Source: Flavobacteriaceae bacterium (lineage in GTDB: Bacteria > Bacteroidota > Bacteroidia > Flavobacteriales > Flavobacteriaceae). Taken from it: a stretch of 34,503 bases of DNA. Location of the stretch: positions 1-34,503 of the forward strand of contig PKEA01000041.1 of the NCBI GenBank assembly GCA_002862805.1, written 5' to 3'. Shown here in pieces: positions 14,982 to 24,131 of the stretch. The position numbers were made by a program, and so were the translations under genes. A model generated the notes under the pieces. It was not told the DNA's origin. It made no database searches and worked only from the letters and a program-made list of their open reading frames with translations. How positions within the stretch are numbered: position 1 is the stretch's first letter; every line of letters starts with the position of its first letter.

Positions 14982-16658
14982 TTATTTCTTTGTAAGCTCT
15001 TTTATTTGAGATGCTCTTAGATTTTCTTTTTTAGGAGTTCTTTCACCTTTTCTCTTTACTTCAATAATTTCATTCATTCTTTGTAATTTTAAAGGATTAG
15101 AAGGGACATTTGCTCCAAAATTTATTTGTTCATTTTCACTCCAAATACCATATCCACCATCAAGTTCGTCATTATGCATTAGTTTTTCTAAATTTTTATC
15201 ATAGTTTTTGTCTAGTATTTCCAAAGAAACTGGTTCAAATTTAGATTTTTTCTCTGCAATTACAATCCAATTAAACTTTACATTTGATTTTCCACTATTA
15301 TTTTCTTTTATTGTAAAGCCATTTTTGTCAACTGATACAATGTGAACTCCATTGTTTTCTCCTAAAGGCGTTATTGTAACAATTATTGGTTTAGATGAAT
15401 CAATGATTTCAGAATAATTTTTATCAAACGATACGTATGAAGTTCCATTTGACAACGAACCAACTCCTTTATCTTGGATATCTAAATTCATAGAAGTTGA
15501 AGCGTAAGAAATAGATTTTGAGCCATCTATTTTTTTATCAAGTACTATGAATGATTCATTTGTAATATTTTTACCATGGGAGTAGTTTGCATATCTATCC
15601 CCTTTAGTAATCATTCCGTATTCGTGCCCTTTTATCCATCCTCCAACAACACCTCCATAAACTCCTATTCCAATTGAAGTATCTAAAGATGAATTTGAAT
15701 TACTAGATCTTCCACCAGCAACACCATTTGCTCTTGTTGTTCCAAAAGCATATACACCATAGTCGTTTCCTACACTGTCAAAATATCCTAATGAGGCTCT
15801 CCCAAATCCAAAATCATCACCAAAAATCGCACCACTTCTTCTTGTAGCACCTCCTCGTCCAGCAACTCCGAACTTGTAGGCTCCAGTGGTTCCTCCTGTA
15901 ATTGCACCATCTCCTTTTACACCAGCAATTGGTGTGTTAAAACCTGTCCCTGGTGTTGTATTGCTAATCATACCTCTAACACCTGCGCCAATATTGCTGG
16001 TTCCATCATATTCTCCCTGTACCGCACCAAAATTAGTATTTCCTCCAGTAATTAAGCCGTATATTCCTGATCCATTTTGATCTGTATAACCGTTTACTGC
16101 CCAAGGAAATAAAGCGTTTCCTTCACTAACTGCATTCATTAAATCACCAGGTAATACAGTTTCAATATCTCCAATAAAGAATTCGCCTAATGAAGAGAAA
16201 CGAGCAGCAGGTAATCCTGAAGTTCTAACGTCAAAGTTGGTTGTATCATATGTTCCAACAAAGTGAGTTCCAGTTGTGGCAGGGGTTCCGGAAACTCCAG
16301 TAACACCTCCGTCTATACCTCCATTTCCGATGATAGACCAATCTAGTCCACCGGGAGACCCTGCTAGTGAAATCCATCTAGTTCCATCCCAATAATACAT
16401 ACCAGGAGCAACATTGGTTGGTATAGTACCTGCTGTATTAGTATTCCATACCAAAGTACCTGCAATTAAAGCCCCACCTTGCGGGTTTACAACAGGTGCT
16501 GCAACATTTGTAGCAGTTAAAGCAACTCTTGGAGGAATCATTCCAGAAGTGCTAGAATTTATGTCTAATGCTCCTCTTGGTGTAGTTGTTCCAACTCCAA
16601 CCTGAGCAAATAGACTAAAAGATAAGAATAATGTGGTTAATAGTAGATTTTTCTTCAT
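14982..16658 (-). CDS. Exported QVGxGTTTP-type repeat protein, paralogue 3
   Basis: A 558-residue protein with signal peptide MKKNLLLTTLFLSFSLFA, then QVGVGTTTPRGALDI, PPRVALTATNV, MYYWDGTRWISLAGSPGGLDW and GTHFVGTYD. The middle differs from paralogues 1 and 2: GNTNFGAVQGEYDG, GAGVRGMISNTTPGTG, GVAGRGGATRRSGAIFGDDFG, GIGVYGGVVGGW, still Gly-rich and repeat-like. The C-terminal module (about residues 385-470: DIQDKGVGSLSNGTSY, ENNGVHIVSVDKNGFTIKENNSGKSN) is a divergent version of the one in its neighbours. About 90 further residues follow with a Lys/Arg/Glu-rich end that the others lack in this form. No T9SS sorting domain. Function unknown. Confidence 0.83.
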   Translation of the reverse strand: MKKNLLLTTLFLSFSLFAQVGVGTTTPRGALDINSSTSGMIPPRVALTATNVAAPVVNPQGGALIAGTLVWNTNTAGTIPTNVAPGMYYWDGTRWISLAGSPGGLDWSIIGNGGIDGGVTGVSGTPATTGTHFVGTYDTTNFDVRTSGLPAARFSSLGEFFIGDIETVLPGDLMNAVSEGNALFPWAVNGYTDQNGSGIYGLITGGNTNFGAVQGEYDGTSNIGAGVRGMISNTTPGTGFNTPIAGVKGDGAITGGTTGAYKFGVAGRGGATRRSGAIFGDDFGFGRASLGYFDSVGNDYGVYAFGTTRANGVAGGRSSNSNSSLDTSIGIGVYGGVVGGWIKGHEYGMITKGDRYANYSHGKNITNESFIVLDKKIDGSKSISYASTSMNLDIQDKGVGSLSNGTSYVSFDKNYSEIIDSSKPIIVTITPLGENNGVHIVSVDKNGFTIKENNSGKSNVKFNWIVIAEKKSKFEPVSLEILDKNYDKNLEKLMHNDELDGGYGIWSENEQINFGANVPSNPLKLQRMNEIIEVKRKGERTPKKENLRASQIKELTKK

Positions 16659-16670
16659 AATTAGTGTTTT

Positions 16671-16699
16671 TTATATTAAAAATGTAGCAATTGTTAAAT
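16671..16699 (-). promoter_or_regulatory. Shared upstream element, copy 3
   Basis: Minus-strand ATTTAACA, five bases, TACATTTTTAA, then TATAA in place of TGTAA. It ends 12 bases before the ATG at 16658, exactly the distance of copy 4 from its start. TACATTTT is one mismatch from the TAnnTTTG -7 box. The element lies inside one arm of the hairpin at 16675-16735. Confidence 0.55.
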
Positions 16700-16735
16700 T
16701 TAATATATTTTTTTAACAATTGCTACATTTTTAAT
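16675..16735 (-). terminator. Long inverted repeat, terminator of paralogue 4, overlapping the promoter element of paralogue 3
   Basis: Perfect 24-bp arms (16675-16698 with 16712-16735) around a 13-base AT loop. The arms contain TTTAACAATTGCTACATTTT, so the regulatory element of paralogue 3 is present in both orientations. It works as a terminator-like hairpin after the stop codon at 16760, but its end is only 16 bases from the start codon at 16658. Confidence 0.75.
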
Positions 16736-16759
16736 GTTTTTTAATTCTAAAAAAACACT

Positions 16760-18391
16760 TTATTCTTTCTTTTTCAATGGATTTTCTGCCGGCATTCCGT
16801 TTGAATATTTTCCTTTTTCTAGAAGTATTTTACCTGCGTTTGGGCCAGCAGGTATTACATCTCCAACTGTAACATGATCTTCTGGGTTATATTTATAAAC
16901 AATATGATCTGCAGGCCATTGAAAGATATTGCGTCCATCGTTTGGCTGGTTTTTTGCTTTAGCAGCTAACGGTTCTTTGTCTGCTTTTAAATATGCTGGA
17001 CCTGGTGCTTGTGGAAACCTACCTTCACCATAGTTAGTTTTTGGTTTAACAACTATTTGGTACTGTAGTTTACCTGAGTGTTTACCTCCATTAAGTTCTA
17101 AAATATCTACAGATTTTGTAGTTTGCTCCATAATGGTTATACCATTAAAATAGGGCATTCCTACTGGAGTACATATCACTCTAATTGGGTTTTCTTCATC
17201 AACAATAATTATATCTGCTAGTATTTCGTCAAGTATAATAGTTGCTTTACCATTTATCATTTGTACTGTTCCATAATCTTGGTACCAATATTCTGGAGAT
17301 TCAGAGCAAGTTAATGTTATACGTCCGTGATTTTCAGTAGGTACGATTTCAGATACTGAATTTGTACCAGTGATTTTTCTGTTTACTCCACCTACTGATG
17401 TTGCAACATATGCGAAAGCTTGAGATGTGCCAGTGTAGTTTAGTGCTTCAAAATATCCACCTGCTCTGGTTGTTGTACTGCTATATGCAATTCCTTGTAC
17501 ACCATATGAGTCTTGATTTGTAGGCAATACTAATCCTTGCATTCCTACTGTGTATCCTGGATTTCCGGTAGCTGTTCTATTAGCTAACCCTCGTAAAGCA
17601 ATTTGAGTACCTCCTAATCCGTTATTTGTTATGTTTAATTGATTGTAACTTGCCGACGGGTTAAAAGCTCCTGATCCATTTTGTACATAATTATAAGATG
17701 CCATCCAAACATCTGAATAAGCAATGTTTGCTGCCACTGATGCAGCGCCTGTTGATTGCGCATAGATACTAGTGTATCCTGCCGAAGGGTTGTTGGCATA
17801 TACACCTGCTCCAGAAAGTGTTTGTACTGGGTTTCCTAAAGTTATATTCGCTTCACGGCCCAATATTCCTCCTACATTCCCTGTATGTCCATAGATTCCA
17901 TCACCAGTCGCTCCACCATCTACTTCAAGTCGGGTGTTTACAGGAATTGTTGAAGTTCCAATAGCAACGTTTCCGTTTGTAGATCCAATGGTAAGTCTTT
18001 CGGTGCCATTTGTTCTTAATTGTAAGTTTTGAGCGTCTGTAGTCCCTAAATAATTTGTTCCTGGTGTTGTTCCTGTGTTACCAGTTAAACTCCATCCAGA
18101 TGAGTTTCCAGTAGCTATTCTAATCCACAATGCCCCGTCCCAATAATAATAGCCTGGCGTAACTTGATTTGGACCAACTGCAGAAGTAAATGTATTGTAC
18201 ACTAATTCAGAAGTGGTTGGGGTTAACACAGTTGCTATGTTTGTAGCTGTTAATGCAACTCGAGGAATTAATAAACCATCATTTGTTGATGCAACATCAA
18301 GTGCTGCACTTGGAGTAGTTGTACCAATACCAACTTGGGCAAATGTCCCAATTGATAGTAGTAGGGTTGTTAATAGTAATTTTTTTTTCAT
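16760..18391 (-). CDS. Exported QVGxGTTTP-type repeat protein, paralogue 4
   Basis: I take the ATG at 18391 as the start, giving 543 residues and the signal peptide MKKKLLLTTLLLSIGTFA. This matches paralogue 3 and puts the shared upstream element at the same 12-base distance; an in-frame ATG at 18400 is the alternative. Mature protein: QVGIGTTTPSAALDV, IPRVALTATNI, YYYWDGALWIRIATG, GTNYLGTTDAQNLQLRTNGTERLTIG. The middle is less Gly-repetitive than in paralogues 1-2. The C-terminal module (about 345-450) reads YWYQDYGTVQMINGKATIILDEILADIIIVDEENP in two pieces and then NGITIMEQTTKSVDILELNGG. A Pro/Lys-rich extension of about 90 residues ends in LKKKE. No T9SS sorting domain. Function unknown. 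Confidence 0.83.
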   Translation of the reverse strand: MKKKLLLTTLLLSIGTFAQVGIGTTTPSAALDVASTNDGLLIPRVALTATNIATVLTPTTSELVYNTFTSAVGPNQVTPGYYYWDGALWIRIATGNSSGWSLTGNTGTTPGTNYLGTTDAQNLQLRTNGTERLTIGSTNGNVAIGTSTIPVNTRLEVDGGATGDGIYGHTGNVGGILGREANITLGNPVQTLSGAGVYANNPSAGYTSIYAQSTGAASVAANIAYSDVWMASYNYVQNGSGAFNPSASYNQLNITNNGLGGTQIALRGLANRTATGNPGYTVGMQGLVLPTNQDSYGVQGIAYSSTTTRAGGYFEALNYTGTSQAFAYVATSVGGVNRKITGTNSVSEIVPTENHGRITLTCSESPEYWYQDYGTVQMINGKATIILDEILADIIIVDEENPIRVICTPVGMPYFNGITIMEQTTKSVDILELNGGKHSGKLQYQIVVKPKTNYGEGRFPQAPGPAYLKADKEPLAAKAKNQPNDGRNIFQWPADHIVYKYNPEDHVTVGDVIPAGPNAGKILLEKGKYSNGMPAENPLKKKE

Positions 18392-18403
18392 ATTTAGCAT
18401 GTT

Positions 18404-18432
18404 TTACGTTAAAAATGTAATTTATGTTAAAT
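18404..18432 (-). promoter_or_regulatory. Shared upstream element, copy 4
   Basis: Minus-strand ATTTAACA, five bases, TACATTTTTAA, CGTAA. It shares 22 of 27 positions with copy 3 in the core block. It ends 12 bases before the ATG at 18391. TACATTTT may itself be the -7 box. Confidence 0.58.
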
Positions 18433-18507
18433 TTAGAAAATAAAAGTTGTTTTAATAATGATTTGATTTATAATCGATTAAGTGTGTTTTTATTTCGGTG
18501 AAAATAA

Positions 18508-18532
18508 AAAAGCCAGCTTTAAGCTGGCTTTT
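18508..18532 (-). terminator. Intrinsic terminator of the 1778-aa T9SS protein
   Basis: Stem AAAAGCCAGCTT/AAGCTGGCTTTT around one central base (effective loop TTTAA), with a T run on the minus strand from the A run at 18506-18511. It follows the stop codon at 18551. Confidence 0.9.
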
Positions 18533-18550
18533 AATATAATTTTATTTTAG

Positions 18551-21500
18551 TTAAAAAATTACTTTTTTCGTTACAAATGAACCATTGTCTAATTCAATTC
18601 TTAGCAGTAGAGTTGTATTACTTTTTTGAATATTGCCAAAAGAAATTTCATTTGAGTTAACGTTTTTCTTGTTACTAATTATTCTTCCTAATATGTCATG
18701 AATTATAATTGACTTAATTTTAAGACTTGTTGATTTTACAGTTAAATGATCATTTGTAATAACAAAAATATTATTATTCGAATCTTCTAAATCGTCATTA
18801 CTTAATCTATTCTCTGTATAGCGTAAAACAAATCTATCTGTTATATTACCTTCAGATGCTGAAAAAGTATATGGAGAATCTTTTAGGTTATGAATTATAT
18901 TATTTTCTAAGTCCTCAATATAAATATTTTGATTTGTAGTTTCAAATAATCCGTCTAACGCACTAATTGCAATATTATATGTTCCTTCTTGAGGAATTGT
19001 AACACCTAAATTAACCCTGTCGTTTACATTAAAAGGTAAAGCTCTTCCTTGTATTGACATAGGGTCATTTCCAATTAAAGAATAAAAGTTTTGACTTGGT
19101 TTATAGTCTGTAAATGAATCATATAAAGCATCTTCATCTTGTGTAGCATTAGTAACATATCCAACTAGCATTCTATTTACTGCTCCTGTAGATCCAACTA
19201 AATCCAACCAAATTCTATTTTGCTCTATTGTGTCTGCGTTATTTTCAATAGTACTATTTCTATAGAATTGATTATTTGCAAAACTAGCACTTCTCATAGA
19301 GTTGTTAAATGTAACTGAGCTAGATCCAGGTGTCCCAGGATTCATAAGAACCATAAATCCTTGACCAGAACCAATTTTATAATCACCAGGCCCACTTGTT
19401 GCTCCAGTTAAATTAATAGTGATATAGTCAGAAGGGTAGTAGTTTGTAATAAAATCTTGGTAAAAAGGATCTACTGCATTTGTAGGTAATTGCCCATGGG
19501 TCCATATTCTAATTCCACCAACTATAGTGTTGTTTGAAGGGAATGTTAAAAATTCATTTACTCCTAATGCAGAAGGGTATGGGTTTCCTATAAGATTCCA
19601 GTTATCATCTGTAATTGTTCTTAGCATGCCTTGTGTACCTACAGTTATATAGTCTGTTCCTCTAAAAATAGTAGGAGTAAATACTCCATTATTAGGAACT
19701 CCTACAAAATTAGCTGTTAAAGGACTTGTTGATGCATTAGTAAAGCCTGCAGGTGCTCTTAGTATATATCCTTTAGCAGGAATCATACTTTCGCTAGTAT
19801 TTAACCAAGTACCTTCACCTCCATTTGCATTTGGTGCAGTTGTACCCCATTCAAAAATATTAGCAGCTGGTGTAAGAGGAGAAACATTTTGTACAGGGAA
19901 GCTTTCAACTGGAGACGACCAATAAGAATAATCTTGTAGCCTAACATTAGTGATACGTTCCATGTTAATATTTCCAGAATTGATTGCGGCATCATTCACT
20001 TGAACAAGGTTTGCAGTGTTCTGAATATTTAGTGTTCCTCCTGTAGCTACCGTTATTCCATTAGTTACAACCAAGTTTCTGCCAGAGTTTATAGTTAAAA
20101 CAGCTCCAGTTTCTACATTCAAGCTACAAGCTAATGCGTCAGCTCCAGCTCCAATAATTGGATCGTTTGCAACATTTGGTATAAATACTGATTCAGTTAT
20201 AACAGGTACTCCAGCAGGAGTCCAGTTACTAGCAGTATTCCAATTTGTACTTGTAGATCCATTCCATGTTTTATCTTTATTAACAGTTACGGTAGTCTCA
20301 TCTAATTCAGTAATGGTTCTTCCATCACATAATGTATAGGTGATTTCAGCAGTATATATAGTTGTAGAAGCCGGACAAACATTAATCACATCTGTTGTTC
20401 CTACTACAGTTCCTGAAACTCCTGACCCTTCATACCATGTTATAGATGCTATTGAATTACCATTTGGAACAAAACGCCAAGCTTCGTTAGTAGCGGCCCA
20501 GTTAGCGTCTAGTCCATTTCTTCCTGGTGGTACAGAAGCTAAAGTACCTGTTGAATTTTGGATTCCAACTACTGCATTTCCGTCATTCCAAGTTCCAGCT
20601 CCAAAATTGTCAATATTTTTTTCTTGTATATAGACTTCAATGATGTTTGAATTTTCATAAAGTACCATCATACCAGTATATAAGATCGAATTTTCATCAA
20701 ACATAGGTACATCAGACCAAGAAGCAACTAATGCTCTACATCCTGATGGTAGTGTTATTAGTTCCCAACCAACTTCTCCACCAACTCCTGGGTTAATATC
20801 GTGGAATACTCCAAAAATGGAATTCTCTATTAATCTTGGATCTCCACTGATAGGAATGTTATTTGCAAAACTATATCCTGACGAACCACCTGCTAAAGCT
20901 GTATTAAAAGTCAATATTCCATTAGAACCAATAACACATTGGTTATAAGTGTTTCCGTAAAAACAAAAATCAAAAGGCAAGTTAACCACAGGAGACCAAA
21001 CATCATCCGTATTAACACTTACCGGATTTGCTAGTCCACTAAAGCTAAATGGAGGGTTGTATGCTATTGGTTCTACTATATAACTAGTAGTTTCTCCTAA
21101 ATCTAAATAAGTAGCTTCTAAATCCACACAACCTGATGGAGAAATACAAGTAATTGGTGCAGGATCAGATCCACTTAATCCTAAACCACCTGACACTACA
21201 TTTGGACAACCGGTTTCTACAACACTTACAGTCATAGTTACAAAAACAGCTGTTGAAGAGGTTGCACTTTGAGAACTATTAGTACAAGTTACAATAAGTT
21301 GCCAGTGTACATCTCCACTTGCTGGAGCTGTTGCAGTATAATTGGAATAGGATGTAGTTGCTGCACCTGCGTTTGTCCATGTTGCCCCTGCATCTGTACT
21401 GTATTGCCATTGATAGGTCATATTGGATGCATAAGTATAGCCACTTGCAGATACAGTATAAGTACTGCCTGGCCAACCTGTGTTAGGCGAAGTTGATACT

Positions 21501-23887
21501 GTTCCTCCAGTTGGTGTTCCACTACAAGGCGCGGGAACCAATACTGTTATTGTATAATCTTCTGCTTCTCCATATGCAAAATCTCCACAAGAAGGAGCTG
21601 GATTACTTAAAAATGCATTTCTAATTCTCATTCTGTAATTTCCTGGAGCTGTCCCACCTGGTATTGTAACAGTGCCTAATGCCGCTGGTGTAGCTACATA
21701 ACCTGTAGAGAGAACTGTTTCTCCAACATCATCAAAATCAAGGTCGTTATTCCAGTCTACCCAAACCGTATAGCCGTATGTGCTAGAAGGATGTGTAGCA
21801 GTAATGTTAAAACCTAATCCAGCATTTTGAGAAACTACCATTGCTGTGTAGTTTGCATATCCACCAGCAGTAAACCCTGTTGGGGTATTGTTGATATTTG
21901 CAACACCACCAGTTGTGGTTATTCCACTAATATAATAAGTAGTATTAGTTGAATTAGTTGCAACACAATAGCCAGTTGTAGCAGTTCCAGTTGTATATGG
22001 ACTCCAACATCCATTATTAGCTCTTATTCTGTAATAATAAGTTGTATTTGCTGTTAGTCCAGTTAAATTATAAGTTATAGTTGGATCGTTTATTGTAAAA
22101 GGTGATCCAAGAACGTTGATGGTGTATCCAACGTCTGTAGTTACTTGTAATTGATAAGAAACTGCATTTATTCCACCTCCAATTGAAGAGGGCCATGAAA
22201 AATTTATTGAATTTAAAGTGGCACTTGTAGTTACAGGAGAAGGAGAAGCAGGACAAGTAACTGCATTGCCAGTTAATGCTCCTGAAGCATTATATAAAGG
22301 TCCTCCAGAACAGTTTGTGTTGTTGTATGCATAAATATAATAATAATATCTAGTATTGCCATTTAAACCAGTTCCTGCAATTGTTGTAGCAGTTCCGTTT
22401 TGCACAAAAGTTAATCCAGCTCCTAAGGTTCCAATATTAGCTGCTGTATATACAACACCATTAACTGGTTGAGAAGGAGGTGTAGCTGATGTAGATCTAA
22501 TAACTAAATAACTATCTGCAGTTCCAGAAAAACTAGCTGGAAATGCTGTAGAAGTTACAGTTCCTGATGTAAATCCAGATGCTTGTGCTGCGGGAGTTGT
22601 ACATGGAGGATCCGTTGAAATACAAACATCAAATGTAGAATTTTGACCAGTAGTGCTTGTCCATGAGTATACTTGTAAATAATAAGTGTTTCCAGGTGTT
22701 AATCCGGTAATGACACTTGTATCTGGATCTGAACATAATAAAGCAGATCCAAGAGTACCACAAGTTCCAGAATATACAGCATGATATAAATCAGTAGTGC
22801 TACCAGCTACATTTAATAATTCGATATGATGTGTTGTAGATGTTGCAACAAAGCTGAACCATACATCGTCATCATCTGTCCCGCCACAAGTACTTCCTGT
22901 AACTCCAGAGTCTGTTGCTCCAAATAATGTCCCTGCAGTAGTTGCTGTACATGTCCTGGTTGGATTTACGGTTACGTTTACTGCTCCAGAACAGTTATCA
23001 TTTGCAATTGGGGCACTACATGTTCTTGAAATTGTAAAAGTTCCAGTTGTTGTGTTTCCTGATGCGTATTGTGCTATATAAACATAATAATTTACGCCAA
23101 CTGTTGTTGAAAAGGTATGTGATTCTGTCCCGCCCGAAAGCCCACTATCGCGACAAGCTATATTTGTAAAGCTACCGCAAGACCCGCTTGATATTGACAT
23201 TTCATGATCATATCCAGTTCCTGCTGTAGAAGATATTGTAGTTAATTGACCATCTCCAACAAATGTGTACCAGGCTCCATAATCACTCATTGTACATGTT
23301 GTTCCATGTACAGGTGAACCTGTAGAACCTACCGTTGTTCCAGCTAATGCAGTTGTTCCACAAGGTAAAGCAGTAGCGGTAGCGCATGTGAAGTTTCCTG
23401 ATGCCGCTGGAGCACTATAAACACAAATGTTTCCAGTCATGTCATTATTGTTATCATTATTTGATCTAAATATTCTAAGTTTATATGTAGTGCTTGGTGT
23501 AACTGTTGCTGTTAAAGTTTCACTTGCAGCATTATTGTTTACACAAGCAACTTGTACTGGAGAAGCACAAGCTCCTGAGTACAAAGCAAGTCCCATTCTT
23601 CTGTTTGTAGTTCCTTCAATGGTTATACTAGTGGTTGTTGCTCCTGTTGTGAAGGTATACCAGCCATCTCTATAAGACGTTCCTGTGCAAATTGCAACAC
23701 CGCTATCTGTAAAAGCACTTGTTACATTATATGCTGTATTTACACATGTAGTATTTACTGCAATTGTCGTTGCTGTAGCACAAGTATTACCTTGCGAAAA
23801 TAGAGTAGAAGTAAAAAGCACAAACAACAAGGTTATAACGTTTTTTACTAGTAGATTTTGGGATTTGTTTAATAGAAAAGTTTTCAT
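18551..23887 (-). CDS. Large multidomain T9SS cargo surface protein (1778 aa)
   Basis: A long signal region (to about residue 32, LFSQ) precedes the mature protein. Three PPC-like beta domains follow (about 35-160, 165-290, 295-425), each opening with Cys-Ala-Thr-Ala or DNCSGA and holding WYTF or WFSF. Next come two FN3-like domains (425-545, 545-640), a GEVED domain (640-790, with VWVDWNNDLDFDD and GEAEDYTITV), an Ig-like domain (790-885), a nidogen-like region (about 885-1130, LPFDFCFYGNTYNQCVIGSNG), a linker, and a 575-residue C-terminal module (1204-1778) starting KTWNGSTSTNWN and including NWNLIGNPYPSA. The last 80 residues (IIIHDILGRIIS to LDNGSFVTKKVIF) match a T9SS sorting domain, apparently type C. 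Probably exported across the outer membrane and surface-attached or released. Many Cys pairs suggest disulphides. Confidence 0.9.
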   Translation of the reverse strand: MKTFLLNKSQNLLVKNVITLLFVLFTSTLFSQGNTCATATTIAVNTTCVNTAYNVTSAFTDSGVAICTGTSYRDGWYTFTTGATTTSITIEGTTNRRMGLALYSGACASPVQVACVNNNAASETLTATVTPSTTYKLRIFRSNNDNNNDMTGNICVYSAPAASGNFTCATATALPCGTTALAGTTVGSTGSPVHGTTCTMSDYGAWYTFVGDGQLTTISSTAGTGYDHEMSISSGSCGSFTNIACRDSGLSGGTESHTFSTTVGVNYYVYIAQYASGNTTTGTFTISRTCSAPIANDNCSGAVNVTVNPTRTCTATTAGTLFGATDSGVTGSTCGGTDDDDVWFSFVATSTTHHIELLNVAGSTTDLYHAVYSGTCGTLGSALLCSDPDTSVITGLTPGNTYYLQVYSWTSTTGQNSTFDVCISTDPPCTTPAAQASGFTSGTVTSTAFPASFSGTADSYLVIRSTSATPPSQPVNGVVYTAANIGTLGAGLTFVQNGTATTIAGTGLNGNTRYYYYIYAYNNTNCSGGPLYNASGALTGNAVTCPASPSPVTTSATLNSINFSWPSSIGGGINAVSYQLQVTTDVGYTINVLGSPFTINDPTITYNLTGLTANTTYYYRIRANNGCWSPYTTGTATTGYCVATNSTNTTYYISGITTTGGVANINNTPTGFTAGGYANYTAMVVSQNAGLGFNITATHPSSTYGYTVWVDWNNDLDFDDVGETVLSTGYVATPAALGTVTIPGGTAPGNYRMRIRNAFLSNPAPSCGDFAYGEAEDYTITVLVPAPCSGTPTGGTVSTSPNTGWPGSTYTVSASGYTYASNMTYQWQYSTDAGATWTNAGAATTSYSNYTATAPASGDVHWQLIVTCTNSSQSATSSTAVFVTMTVSVVETGCPNVVSGGLGLSGSDPAPITCISPSGCVDLEATYLDLGETTSYIVEPIAYNPPFSFSGLANPVSVNTDDVWSPVVNLPFDFCFYGNTYNQCVIGSNGILTFNTALAGGSSGYSFANNIPISGDPRLIENSIFGVFHDINPGVGGEVGWELITLPSGCRALVASWSDVPMFDENSILYTGMMVLYENSNIIEVYIQEKNIDNFGAGTWNDGNAVVGIQNSTGTLASVPPGRNGLDANWAATNEAWRFVPNGNSIASITWYEGSGVSGTVVGTTDVINVCPASTTIYTAEITYTLCDGRTITELDETTVTVNKDKTWNGSTSTNWNTASNWTPAGVPVITESVFIPNVANDPIIGAGADALACSLNVETGAVLTINSGRNLVVTNGITVATGGTLNIQNTANLVQVNDAAINSGNINMERITNVRLQDYSYWSSPVESFPVQNVSPLTPAANIFEWGTTAPNANGGEGTWLNTSESMIPAKGYILRAPAGFTNASTSPLTANFVGVPNNGVFTPTIFRGTDYITVGTQGMLRTITDDNWNLIGNPYPSALGVNEFLTFPSNNTIVGGIRIWTHGQLPTNAVDPFYQDFITNYYPSDYITINLTGATSGPGDYKIGSGQGFMVLMNPGTPGSSSVTFNNSMRSASFANNQFYRNSTIENNADTIEQNRIWLDLVGSTGAVNRMLVGYVTNATQDEDALYDSFTDYKPSQNFYSLIGNDPMSIQGRALPFNVNDRVNLGVTIPQEGTYNIAISALDGLFETTNQNIYIEDLENNIIHNLKDSPYTFSASEGNITDRFVLRYTENRLSNDDLEDSNNNIFVITNDHLTVKSTSLKIKSIIIHDILGRIISNKKNVNSNEISFGNIQKSNTTLLLRIELDNGSFVTKKVIF

Positions 23888-23930
23888 TTTATATTATTAT
23901 AGTTTGGTAGATGTATTTATTTCTAGTTTA

Positions 23931-23938
23931 CAAATATA
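23931..23938 (-). promoter_or_regulatory. -7 box of the 1778-aa T9SS protein gene
   Basis: Minus-strand TATATTTG matches TAnnTTTG exactly and lies 43 bases upstream of the ATG at 23887. No clear -33 TTG at the usual spacing. The rest of the 244-base gap to 24131 is AT-rich, with long T and A runs and nothing else recognisable until the terminator at 24077. Confidence 0.5.
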
Positions 23939-24076
23939 TTTTTTTTTATCACTTTATATTAATTTTTTGTTATTAATTTATTAAAAAAAGATGTTTTATA
24001 GATATAATGCAAAAAAAACCGATAAAAAGCATTTGTTGTATTTTTTTTATCCAATATGTTAAATAATATAGTAAAC

Positions 24077-24107
24077 AAAAAAGAGGCTTGTGAATTTCAC
24101 AAGCCTC
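24077..24107 (-). terminator. Intrinsic terminator of the 1993-aa T9SS protein
   Basis: Perfect 12-bp stem GAGGCTTGTGAA/TTCACAAGCCTC around one central T (24083-24107), followed on the minus strand by a T run. Confidence 0.92.
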
Positions 24108-24131
24108 TTAGTAATTAATTGTTTTTTTGTA

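Noticed and set aside
11612..18391. Possible prophage tail-fibre region because of the QVGxGTTTP motif
   Set aside because: Each protein has a signal peptide and its own terminator. No capsid, tail, lysis, integrase or attachment site is visible, and no S74 peptidase domain was recognised.
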